From positions 434,001 to 498,000 of the forward strand of contig NZ_SRMB01000004.1 in assembly GCF_004745645.1 (NCBI RefSeq): a stretch of DNA of 64,000 nucleotides, in the 5' to 3' direction. The first letter of the stretch is position 1; the number at the start of each line of letters is the position of its first letter. Source of the DNA: Hymenobacter metallicola. Lineage in GTDB: Bacteria > Bacteroidota > Bacteroidia > Cytophagales > Hymenobacteraceae. A program made the translations under genes and the position numbers. The notes below the pieces were generated by a model, which saw nothing but the letters and a program-made list of their open reading frames with translations, did no database searches and was not told the DNA's origin. This document shows positions 48,841 to 56,632 of the stretch, one piece after another.

Positions 48841-50106
48841 ATGGCAGAGAACAAAATCACCATCAAAGGCGGTAAGCTGAGCGTACCGGATCAACCCGTA
48901 ATTCCTTTCATTGAGGGCGATGGTACCGGTCCGGACATTTGGGCCGCTTCCGTGCGCGTATTCGACGCCGCAGTAGAAAAGGCTTACGGTGGCTCGCGCA
49001 AGCTGGTGTGGAAAGAGGTGCTGGCGGGCGAGAAGTCGTTCAAGCAAACCGGCAACTGGCTGCCCAACGAAACCCTGGATGCCTTCCGCGAATACCTGGT
49101 GGGCATCAAAGGCCCCCTGACTACGCCCGTGGGCGGCGGTATCCGCTCCCTGAACGTGGCCCTGCGCCAGGAGCTGGACCTCTACGCTTGCCTGCGCCCC
49201 GTGCGTTGGTTTGAAGGCGTGCCTTCGCCCGTGAAGCAGCCCAACCTGACCGACATGGTGATCTTCCGCGAGAACACCGAGGACATCTACGCCGGCATCG
49301 AGTACATGAACGGCACGCCCCAGGCTCAGAAAATGCTGGAATTCCTGCAGGACGAGATGGGCGTGAAGAAAATCCGCTTCCCCGAGTCGTCCTCGTTCGG
49401 CATCAAGCCCGTCTCGAAGGAAGGCACCGAGCGCCTCGTACGCGCCGCCATCGAGTACGCCCTGACCCACAAGAAGCCTTCGGTGACCATCGTGCACAAA
49501 GGCAACATCATGAAGTTCACCGAGGGTGCCTTCAAAACCTGGGGCTACGAGCTGGCCGAGCGCGAGTTCGGCGACCGGGTATTCACCTGGGCTCAGTACG
49601 ATAAGATCGTGGCTAAGCAGGGCCAGGAGGTAGCCGATGCCCAGCAGAAGGCGGCCCTGGAAAGCGGCAAGCTGCTCATCAAGGACAGCATCGCCGATGC
49701 CTTCCTGCAGCAGATCCTGCTCCGCCCCGCCGAGTACTCGGTTATTGCCACCCTGAACCTGAACGGCGACTATATCTCCGACGCCCTGGCTGCCATCGTA
49801 GGTGGTATCGGCATTGCGCCCGGTGCCAACATCAACTACATGACCGGCCACGCCATCTTCGAAGCGACCCACGGCACGGCTCCCAAGTACGCCGGCCTCG
49901 ACAAGGTTAACCCCGGCTCGGTGATTCTCTCCGGCGCCATGATGCTCGAGCACCTGGGCTGGCAGGAAGCCGCCGACCTGATCTACAAAGGCCTCGAAGC
50001 TTCCATCGCCGCCAAGCGCGTCACCTACGACTTCGAACGCCTCATGGAAGGCGCTACCCTGCTGAAATGCTCGGAGTTCGGCGACGAGATTATCGCCCGG
50101 ATGTAG
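48841..50106 (+). CDS. icd: NADP-dependent isocitrate dehydrogenase
   Basis: 421 aa, normal length. IPFIEGDGTGPDIW near the N-terminus, substrate residues in KGPLTTPVGGGIRSLNVALR and LRPVRWFEG, IFRENTEDIYAGIE, the conserved Lys in TIVHKGNIMKFTEG, and GDYISDALAAIVGGIGIAPG with HGTAPKYAGLDKVNPGSVI for metal and NADP binding. It converts isocitrate to 2-oxoglutarate in the TCA cycle. Single gene, closed by a strong terminator. Confidence 0.98.
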   Translation: MAENKITIKGGKLSVPDQPVIPFIEGDGTGPDIWAASVRVFDAAVEKAYGGSRKLVWKEVLAGEKSFKQTGNWLPNETLDAFREYLVGIKGPLTTPVGGGIRSLNVALRQELDLYACLRPVRWFEGVPSPVKQPNLTDMVIFRENTEDIYAGIEYMNGTPQAQKMLEFLQDEMGVKKIRFPESSSFGIKPVSKEGTERLVRAAIEYALTHKKPSVTIVHKGNIMKFTEGAFKTWGYELAEREFGDRVFTWAQYDKIVAKQGQEVADAQQKAALESGKLLIKDSIADAFLQQILLRPAEYSVIATLNLNGDYISDALAAIVGGIGIAPGANINYMTGHAIFEATHGTAPKYAGLDKVNPGSVILSGAMMLEHLGWQEAADLIYKGLEASIAAKRVTYDFERLMEGATLLKCSEFGDEIIARM

Positions 50107-50131
50107 TAGCTTGGCAGTAGCCAATTAATCT

Positions 50132-50168
50132 AAACCCCGCGTTGGCTTTGGTCAGCGCGGGGTTTTTT
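50132..50168 (+). terminator. icd terminator
   Basis: AAACCCCGCG / CGCGGGGTTTTTT hairpin with T-run. Confidence 0.9.
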
Positions 50169-50195
50169 GTTTATTATTTGGAAAAATCCAACAGA

Positions 50196-50969
50196 ATGAA
50201 CTTCACCAGACAGCAACTTATACGTTTCTATTTTTCAAAAGACCACACAATCAATATTGGCTGTCGATTCTGCAATACGGGACGTTTAACTGCTGATTCA
50301 AACAAGGTTGTAGACGAAGAAACTAGTTCTTCCAAAAGGCATCAGGTGATGCCATATGCCAATCAGGATGAATATGAAGGCAAATTCTCTATCTTATTTC
50401 GATGTAATAATGCAAAGTGCCGTGAAATACACTTGGCTTCCGGAGATGTTATATTCGAAGAAATGCGCAGTTATGATGAATACAGCCATGAGGAGACCTT
50501 TGATGGATACGATAAACAATACTACCCTAGATTCTTTCATCCATCTATAGACATTTTCACAATAGATTCAAATCTTCCGAATAATATTTCAGAAGAAATC
50601 AGAAAATCATTCTCTCTATATTTTACTGATACTAATGCAGCAGCAAACAGAATAAGAGTAGCAATCGAACATCTATTATCAGTATTAAAGATACCGACCC
50701 ATAATAAAGCAGGCAATAGACACACATTACACAATAGAATAACCCTTCTTGAAAAGAAACAAAAAAATTTATCAGCAAATCTTTTTGCTATAAAATGGAT
50801 AGGTAACTCTGGCAGCCACATGGAAAACCTAAGCAAACCAGATATAATAGATGCCTACGAAATAGTAGAACATATTATTAACGAACTTTTTATTAGAAAA
50901 AATAAAATCTTGCATGTAAGAACTATTGCAAAAGAGATAAACACTAAAAAAGGACCTAGAAGTAAGTAG
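50196..50969 (+). CDS. DUF4145-domain protein
   Basis: 257 aa from the ATG at 50196. An N-terminal zinc-ribbon-like part (IGCRFCNTG, then FRCNNAKCREIHLASG) is followed by a helical DUF4145 domain (about 125-240) with NRIRVAIEHLLSVLKI and WIGNSGSHMENL, the ...GN.gSH motif. DUF4145 is HEPN-related and often attached to restriction or defence proteins; no R-x4-6-H RNase motif is evident. The gene is strongly AT-rich, unlike icd next to it. It may act with the following gene, 63 nt downstream. Confidence 0.75.
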   Translation: MNFTRQQLIRFYFSKDHTINIGCRFCNTGRLTADSNKVVDEETSSSKRHQVMPYANQDEYEGKFSILFRCNNAKCREIHLASGDVIFEEMRSYDEYSHEETFDGYDKQYYPRFFHPSIDIFTIDSNLPNNISEEIRKSFSLYFTDTNAAANRIRVAIEHLLSVLKIPTHNKAGNRHTLHNRITLLEKKQKNLSANLFAIKWIGNSGSHMENLSKPDIIDAYEIVEHIINELFIRKNKILHVRTIAKEINTKKGPRSK

Positions 50970-51032
50970 ACAACGAATAAAAAATTTCAGCTCACACATA
51001 TTGCAAAACAATTTTATTAAAAATACAAATCA

Positions 51033-51785
51033 ATGAAACAAAACCCTGAAGCACAAAGCACTGAAAGAGAACCTAGAATTTCTGTTAACAAGCTTGCTGA
51101 TTACTTGGCAACGCCATCTACAACAAAGCGCAGATCCATACTTCGGGAACAAAAATTTCCTAAAGAGAGTGAATTTAAAACAACATATTATAACGAAGCC
51201 AAACAACCTATAAAGAAATGCTTTACCACTTCTGAATTTGAGTTGAGCGCAGTTAATAAAATGATCAATAAGCTACGAAATGAAATAATAGACTTAATAG
51301 CTAATCCACCAGAAACAGCAGATCAACAAGGCAAACACAAGATAAAGATACAAAGAAAAGAATCGTGCCTCGAAGCACTTGAAATTTTCTTAGACAATAC
51401 AACAATATTAGACCAATACAAAGAACATAAATTCACTAATAATATTTATACAAATTGGATAGAAATAAATGGAGTAAAAATATCTGTGGAACCAGACATA
51501 ATTATAACAGGACATAAAAGAAAAAAGCCATACACAGGGGCCATTAAACTCTATTTCTCTAAGTCAAATAAGATAACTAAAGATATGGGCAAAACAATAT
51601 CTTCAATGTTATATGAACATATAAAAGAATTCTCTAACGATGCAGATAATAAACACTGCTTTGTATATGACGTCATAAACACCACTATATACTCTGCTTC
51701 AACTAGTTATACTACTAAAATCAAGGAGATCCAAGCTGCTTGCGAAGACATTTCTGCTATATGGCCTACTATCCAAAGAAAATAG
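51033..51785 (+). CDS. Hypothetical protein, possible PD-(D/E)xK-type fold
   Basis: 250 aa, AT-rich. The N-terminal part (VNKLADYLATPSTTKRRSIL) resembles a small DNA-binding or adaptor region. The middle reads ISVEPDIIITGHKRKKPYTG and AIKLYFSKSNKITK, with a PD...IK spacing that recalls PD-(D/E)xK nucleases, though (D/E)xK is not clear. The end is helix/strand mixed (CFVYDVINTTIYSA). It probably forms a transferred two-gene unit with the DUF4145 gene. Nuclease fold is tentative. Confidence 0.6.
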   Translation: MKQNPEAQSTEREPRISVNKLADYLATPSTTKRRSILREQKFPKESEFKTTYYNEAKQPIKKCFTTSEFELSAVNKMINKLRNEIIDLIANPPETADQQGKHKIKIQRKESCLEALEIFLDNTTILDQYKEHKFTNNIYTNWIEINGVKISVEPDIIITGHKRKKPYTGAIKLYFSKSNKITKDMGKTISSMLYEHIKEFSNDADNKHCFVYDVINTTIYSASTSYTTKIKEIQAACEDISAIWPTIQRK

Positions 51786-51892
51786 CTCTTTCTGATAGTG
51801 TGTATATGACATGCACCCGTCTCTAATCCATTAGCCCCCACAAAAAAGTGCATTCACCACGGATGCCCTTTTCTTTTCCACTAGCGCCTCAC

Positions 51893-52333
51893 TTACGCCT
51901 CACTCTCCCCATCCCGCTCCGTCCGCACCCGCTTCAGCAGCTGCCGTAGCGTGTAATTCATCCGCGCCTTCAGCTTATCCGAGCGGCCGTAAAGGCATTT
52001 GCCGTCGGCCAGCACCTCTTTCATCAGCGTGTAGAGGTGGTTCAGGGTCGCCATGTTGTCGGCGGTGAGGGTCTGGCTGCCGATTTGGTGCAGGTCCTGC
52101 AGGGTTGAGTCCTGGGTCAGGTCGGTGTAGAGGGTGCGCAGGGCCTGGGTATCCGCTTCCGGGTGGCCCTTGGCTTGCAGGGCTTCGCGGTTGACGTCCA
52201 GGTTCTGGAGCAGGGTTTTGAGCTTGGCTTCCAGGCGCTCCATGTCGCCGGAGCTGCGGGCCTGCCGCCAGCCGAGAAGTACTTCCCTGACTTTCAGACA
52301 ACAAAGCGGGAATAGCACAAATAGAAGCTTCAT
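51893..52333 (-). CDS. Hypothetical helical protein
   Basis: 146 aa. A hydrophobic start (MKLLFVLFPLCCL) may be a short signal or anchor. The rest is helical and charged (MERLEAKLKTLLQNLDVNRE, ARMNYTLRQLLKRVRTERD). Family not recognised. It ends against the AT-rich island and is divergent from the astacin gene. Confidence 0.6.
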   Translation of the reverse strand: MKLLFVLFPLCCLKVREVLLGWRQARSSGDMERLEAKLKTLLQNLDVNREALQAKGHPEADTQALRTLYTDLTQDSTLQDLHQIGSQTLTADNMATLNHLYTLMKEVLADGKCLYGRSDKLKARMNYTLRQLLKRVRTERDGESEA

Positions 52334-52451
52334 TGAAATAATTTCAACATCATCAATCGGGAATTATTAATATCATAATTATGTAGTAGGTATACTGCCA
52401 AGTAGTTCGCTTATTTGGCAAAACCTTACCAACCAAACCATACCCTCTCCC

Positions 52452-53279
52452 ATGAAAAAGACCAATCTTTCCCTTCTGATGCTTGGCGTAGGAATGAGCG
52501 TTTTCACCAGCTGCTCGAAAGAACAGGAAACGGCTGTTCCAACCGGCTCGGCCTCCGCCCAGGATGCCAAAGTGGAAGAAGCTTACCCCGGCCAGACCGG
52601 CACCGCCCTGCCCGGCAAGTTTGGGGTGTACCAGCAAATCAACGGGGAGAACATCCTGGAAGGGGACATCATCCTGACGGCGGCCCAGGTGAACCCCACC
52701 GGTCCGCAGACCGAAAGCGCCGGCCGCAACACCGGCAAGTGGCCCAGCGCCGTGGTGTACTACACCATTGATGCCGCTCTGCCCAGCCAGAACCGCGTCA
52801 CCGACGCCATTACCCACTGGCAGACCTATACGCCCGTCCGCTTCGTGAAGCGCACCACTCAGGCCAACTACGTGACTTTCCGCGTGGGCTCGGGCTGCTC
52901 CTCCAACATCGGCATGATTGGCGGCCGCCAGTACATCAACCTGGCCTCGGGCTGCTCCACGGGTAATACCATCCACGAAATCGGCCACGCCCTGGGCCTG
53001 TTCCACGAGCAGACCCGCAACGACCGGGACACCTACGTGAACATCCTGACCCAGAACATTCAGGCCGGCTACGAAAACAACTTCACCAAGTACGGCGTCT
53101 CGGGCTACAGCGGCACCGACTTCGGCGCCCTCGACTTTGGCTCCATCATGATGTACGGCTCGTTCTCGTTCTCCTCGAACGGGCAGCCGACCATCACCAA
53201 GAAAGACGGCTCGACCTTCAACATCCAGCGCAATGGCCTCTCAGCCGGCGACCGGGCTGGTATCGACGTGATGTACTAA
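52452..53279 (+). CDS. Astacin-type (M12A) zinc metalloprotease, lipoprotein
   Basis: 275 aa. Lipoprotein signal (LSLLMLGVGMSVFTSC). A propeptide-like section is followed by the catalytic domain starting near 95 with KWPSAVVYYTI. The astacin signature HEIGHALGLFHEQTRNDRD begins at His 175, and the Met-turn is SIMMYGSFSF. Cys pairs are present (GCSSNIG, GCSTG). Secreted and likely outer-membrane-attached; digests extracellular proteins. Followed by a good terminator. Confidence 0.95.
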   Translation: MKKTNLSLLMLGVGMSVFTSCSKEQETAVPTGSASAQDAKVEEAYPGQTGTALPGKFGVYQQINGENILEGDIILTAAQVNPTGPQTESAGRNTGKWPSAVVYYTIDAALPSQNRVTDAITHWQTYTPVRFVKRTTQANYVTFRVGSGCSSNIGMIGGRQYINLASGCSTGNTIHEIGHALGLFHEQTRNDRDTYVNILTQNIQAGYENNFTKYGVSGYSGTDFGALDFGSIMMYGSFSFSSNGQPTITKKDGSTFNIQRNGLSAGDRAGIDVMY

Positions 53280-53316
53280 GCTCCGGCAGGCTACGGCCTA
53301 TCGTTGCGCTTACCCC

Positions 53317-53356
53317 AAACAGGGCTTCCGGCAGCGGGGGCCCTGTTTGCTTTTTT
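53317..53356 (+). terminator. Terminator after the astacin gene
   Basis: AAACAGGGC / GCCCTGTTT stem then TTTTTT. Confidence 0.8.
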
Positions 53357-53494
53357 GGGCCGCCCCCCGACATCGTATTCAGGGCAGTAGCACTCAACTT
53401 ACCTAGCTAAAAGCGGCGGAATCCCGTTAGCAGAAGTACGGAGCGCGCTGAGCCTACCTGAGTCCGTTTTCCCGATCCACTACCCTTGCTGAGT

Positions 53495-54421
53495 ATGATA
53501 GTCTACGAACCCGGTGACTGGTGGAAGGCCCTGTGGCACTTTCATAAGTCGAAAACATTGTGGGTCCTGCTAGGGCGAGTGGCGCTGGTGGGCCTGTACG
53601 TGGCCGCCGTGGCGGTGGCTCAGCTGCATTACTTTCAATTCGAGTTCGAGGTAGAGCGGGAGTATTTTTCCTTTCTGGGCATTCTGCTGAGCCTGCTGCT
53701 GGTATTCCGCACCAACACGGCCTACGACCGGTATTATGAAGGCCGCCGGCAGTGGGGCAGTCTGATTAGCGCCTGCCGCAACCTGGCCGCCATTCTGGGG
53801 GCGGCCTTGCCCGCCGAGGCTGCCGGGCACCGGGTTTTCTACGCCCGCATGCTGTCCAACTTTGCCCTGGCCCTGGAAGGCCACCTGCGCGAAAACGTGG
53901 AGTACGACAAGCTCGAACAGGTAGAAGGCGTGACGCCCGAAGCCCTGCGCGACGCCGACCACCTGCCCACCAAGCTAGCCACGCTGCTACAAGCCAGCTA
54001 CGAGCGGCTCCACGATGCGGGCGAGCTGCAACCCGTACACCTGCTGCAGCTGCAGCCCTACCACGGCACCCTCCTGGACGCGGCCAGCGCCTGTGAGCGA
54101 ATCCGCTCGACGCCTATTCCGTTTTCCTACAGCTTCTTTATCAAAGGCTTCATCACCGTTTTCATTCTGATGCTGCCCTTCGTGCTGCTCGACACCTACG
54201 GCTACTTTACCATCCCTATCGTGCTCATTGGGGCCTATGCCCTGCTCGGGCTGGAATTGATTGGGGAAGAAATTGAAAATCCCTTTCGCAAGCAAAGCAA
54301 CGACTTGCCGCTTACTCAGCTGGCCAACCGGATTCGGGTGAGCGTGCACGAGGCGCTGGGCGTCGACCTGCCCGGCTACAAAAAAGCCCTGGCCGACTTA
54401 CCCTATACCATTGTGCATTAA
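53495..54421 (+). CDS. Bestrophin family (UPF0187) channel protein
   Basis: 308 aa from the ATG at 53495. FLGILLSLLLVFRTNTAYDRYYEGRRQWG (membrane helix followed by the family motif FRTNxAYxRYxEGRxxWG), then CRNLA, and C-terminal helices (FFIKGFITVFILMLPFVLLD, GAYALLGLELIGEEIENPF). Bestrophins are pentameric anion (in some bacteria cation) channels. Single gene with a terminator directly downstream. Confidence 0.92.
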   Translation: MIVYEPGDWWKALWHFHKSKTLWVLLGRVALVGLYVAAVAVAQLHYFQFEFEVEREYFSFLGILLSLLLVFRTNTAYDRYYEGRRQWGSLISACRNLAAILGAALPAEAAGHRVFYARMLSNFALALEGHLRENVEYDKLEQVEGVTPEALRDADHLPTKLATLLQASYERLHDAGELQPVHLLQLQPYHGTLLDAASACERIRSTPIPFSYSFFIKGFITVFILMLPFVLLDTYGYFTIPIVLIGAYALLGLELIGEEIENPFRKQSNDLPLTQLANRIRVSVHEALGVDLPGYKKALADLPYTIVH

Positions 54422-54423
54422 CC

Positions 54424-54472
54424 AGTACGCCCCGGCAGCACGGACCCTGGGGTCCGGCTGCCGGGGCGTACT
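54424..54472. terminator. Long GC-rich bidirectional hairpin
   Basis: 16-bp arms AGTACGCCCCGGCAGC / GCTGCCGGGGCGTACT between converging genes, with a further inner stem GGACCC/GGGTCC. Confidence 0.75.
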
Positions 54473-54494
54473 ACTTGCCTCGTTTGAATGGGCG

Positions 54495-55187
54495 CTATTC
54501 CTGCTTGCCTTGCAGGCGCTGCAGTTCTTTGTAGGTGTTTTGCGAGTGCTGGTACTGCCGCTCAACCGCCTGGCGCAGCGTGCCCGACAGGGTGTGGTCG
54601 CTCAGGGCATCCTCGTAGGCTTTGATGGCCCACTCTTCACCGTAGATGTTGGAGCCCAGAATGGCCTTTTCATCGGCACCGGTCAGGGCAGCTTTGGCGT
54701 CCATCCAGGCGCGGTAGAACTTGCCTTTGACCGTGGTGCTTTCCTGACGGCCACCGCCCTGCTGCCGCAGGTAGCCATTGAGTTCATTCGAGAACTGCTG
54801 GCTCTGGCTTACCAGCTGCTTGTAGTAGCCGCTCAGCTGCGGGTCCTTGCTTTCATCGACGGCGCGCTGGTAGCCTTCAATCCGGTCGTTGACGAAGTAT
54901 AGCAGCTCGTTGAGCGTGTCGGTCTGGGCGTCGCTCGAGGTGGCTTTGCCCGTTTTTGACTTGCCCGCTTTATTGGTCAACAACGCGCCGACGCCCACGG
55001 CCAACAACGCGCCGCCCACTACTTTCTGGGTGGTCGTCATGCGGCCGAACATGTCGCCCACGCTGCCTTTATTTAGCCACTTACCCGCTTGGCTTAGCAA
55101 AGAGCCGTCGTTGTTGGAAGTGCCCAAAGACGCGGAATTATAGGAAGAAGCAGAACCGCTGCGAGTTGGTTGGTGTGAAGTGCTCAT
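54495..55187 (-). CDS. PA2169/DUF2383-type four-helix-bundle stress protein
   Basis: 230 aa. Ser-rich N-terminus, a glycine-rich hydrophobic helix (KVVGGALLAVGVGALL, about 57-72), then DUF2383: TLNELLYFVNDRIEGYQRAV, YYKQLVSQSQQFSNELNGYL, FYRAWMDAKAALTGADEKAI, and EEWAIKAYEDAL. The bundle resembles ferritin-like proteins and is often linked to stress response. Function is not well established. Confidence 0.85.
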   Translation of the reverse strand: MSTSHQPTRSGSASSYNSASLGTSNNDGSLLSQAGKWLNKGSVGDMFGRMTTTQKVVGGALLAVGVGALLTNKAGKSKTGKATSSDAQTDTLNELLYFVNDRIEGYQRAVDESKDPQLSGYYKQLVSQSQQFSNELNGYLRQQGGGRQESTTVKGKFYRAWMDAKAALTGADEKAILGSNIYGEEWAIKAYEDALSDHTLSGTLRQAVERQYQHSQNTYKELQRLQGKQE

Positions 55188-55390
55188 GGTTGGCGAGAAT
55201 AAGGTTGGTGAATTATCCCCTGCCTTACGACGCGCTTACTCAATGAGTTAGGTTGAGCTTAAGAATACTTGGAGCCGGCGCTACTATTTTAGGAGCCTCG
55301 GGCGGGTGGCCGCGGAGGTGCTGTAGCCCTGCTGCCCAGCGGTGGTGCCCAATTCCGGCGTACCTTGCGGCCTCATGTAGAGTTGTTGGT

Positions 55391-55690
55391 ATGCTTGCTT
55401 CTTTGTTGCGCACTTCCCTGGGCCGCCTGCGGGCTATTGGGTTTCTGGAAGGGGTGTCCTTTCTGGTTTTGTTGGGCATTGCTATGCCGCTGAAATACCT
55501 GGCCGGCCAGCCCGAAGCGGTGCGCCTGGTCGGTATGGCCCACGGGCTGCTGTTTGTGCTGTATGTGCTACTCGTGCTGCAGGTCAGCATTGCCCGCAGC
55601 TGGTCGTGGCGCAAGGCGTTGCTGGCCCTGGCCGTGTCGGTTATTCCTTTCGGCACCTTCTGGGCAGATAAGAAGCTGTTTCAGGAGTAG
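55391..55690 (+). CDS. DUF3817 membrane protein
   Basis: 99 aa from the ATG at 55391. Three membrane helices: FLEGVSFLVLLGIAMPLKYL, AHGLLFVLYVLLVLQVSIA and ALLALAVSVIPFGTFWADKK. The pattern GxxEgxS.l.L, PLKY, G.aHG.lf and PFG.f..d matches DUF3817. Function unknown. Confidence 0.9.
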   Translation: MLASLLRTSLGRLRAIGFLEGVSFLVLLGIAMPLKYLAGQPEAVRLVGMAHGLLFVLYVLLVLQVSIARSWSWRKALLALAVSVIPFGTFWADKKLFQE

Positions 55691-55761
55691 CTTGCAGCGC
55701 CGGGCCCGTTGCTACCGGTTGAAAGTGGGCCCTTCTTTCCATACCCTACCCTGCATCTGCT

Positions 55762-56493
55762 ATGGCAGCGCCCCTTCTTCCCCTGTCGTTACCCCTGCTC
55801 TCGGTTCGAGTTGGCCAGCCCGAAACATTTGACTCGATTGAGGACGAAACCGTAGCCCGGCCCTGGACCTCGGCGATTCGCAAACAGGAAATAACGGCGC
55901 CGGTGTGGCTCGACGCGCTAAACCTGACCGGCGACGCGCAGGCCGATTTAAAAAACCACGGCGGCCCCGACCAGGCCCTGTGCGTGTATCCGGGTAGCCA
56001 CTACGCCTTCTGGACCACGCAGCTGGGCCAGCCTATGCAGGCTGGCAGCTTCGGCGAAAACCTAACCCTGGACGGCCCCTATACCGAACAAGACGTGTGC
56101 CTGGGCGACATCTTTGCCTTTGGCGCGGCCGTCGTACAGATTTCCCAACCCCGCTCCCCCTGTTACAAGCTCGGCCGCCGCTGGCACACCCCACTGCTAC
56201 CCAAGTGGCTGCAGGATTCGGGCCGGACGGGCTGGTACATGCGCGTGCTGCAACCCGGCCAGGTAGCTTCTACCGATGCGCTGACGCTACTCGAGCGCCC
56301 TTATCCGGAATGGCCGCTGCCCTTGGTAAACCGGGTGAAATATGAGCAGCGCGAAGACCTGGCCCTGGCCGCTAAGCTGGCCGCCTGCCCGGCCTTGGGC
56401 GAGCAGTGGCGCCGTAAAATGCAGGGCCGGGTTTCGGGAGCCCTACCGCTCTATGACGATGCCAATCGGCTGCAGGGGCCGGCTGCCGGATAG
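55762..56493 (+). CDS. MOSC domain protein (YiiM-like)
   Basis: 243 aa. The MOSC beta barrel (about 35-165) contains ADLKNHGGPDQALCVYPGSHYAFW, GSFGENLTLDGP and the conserved Cys in SQPRSPCYKLGRR, followed by GWYMRVLQPG. YiiM-type proteins reduce N-hydroxylated substrates with molybdenum cofactor. Single gene; no cofactor genes nearby. Confidence 0.9.
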   Translation: MAAPLLPLSLPLLSVRVGQPETFDSIEDETVARPWTSAIRKQEITAPVWLDALNLTGDAQADLKNHGGPDQALCVYPGSHYAFWTTQLGQPMQAGSFGENLTLDGPYTEQDVCLGDIFAFGAAVVQISQPRSPCYKLGRRWHTPLLPKWLQDSGRTGWYMRVLQPGQVASTDALTLLERPYPEWPLPLVNRVKYEQREDLALAAKLAACPALGEQWRRKMQGRVSGALPLYDDANRLQGPAAG

Positions 56494-56581
56494 GGCGGCC
56501 CAAACAGGCAAAACAACCAGCATAACTACCTGACCCGTCAGAGGCTTTATCCTTTTAGCAGCAACTGAGCGTCAGCAAGTG

Positions 56582-56589
56582 TATATTTG
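56582..56589 (+). promoter_or_regulatory. Predicted -7 box for the hybrid kinase gene
   Basis: TATATTTG fits TAnnTTTG. It lies in the longer open frame (GTG at 56579), supporting the downstream start. Confidence 0.5.
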
Positions 56590-56632
56590 GTATGCGTTAC
56601 GGGGTGCGTTGCCCGCTAACGCCATTTTAGCC

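Noticed and set aside
48835..50124. 429-aa minus-strand reading frame
   Set aside because: Exact antisense of icd.
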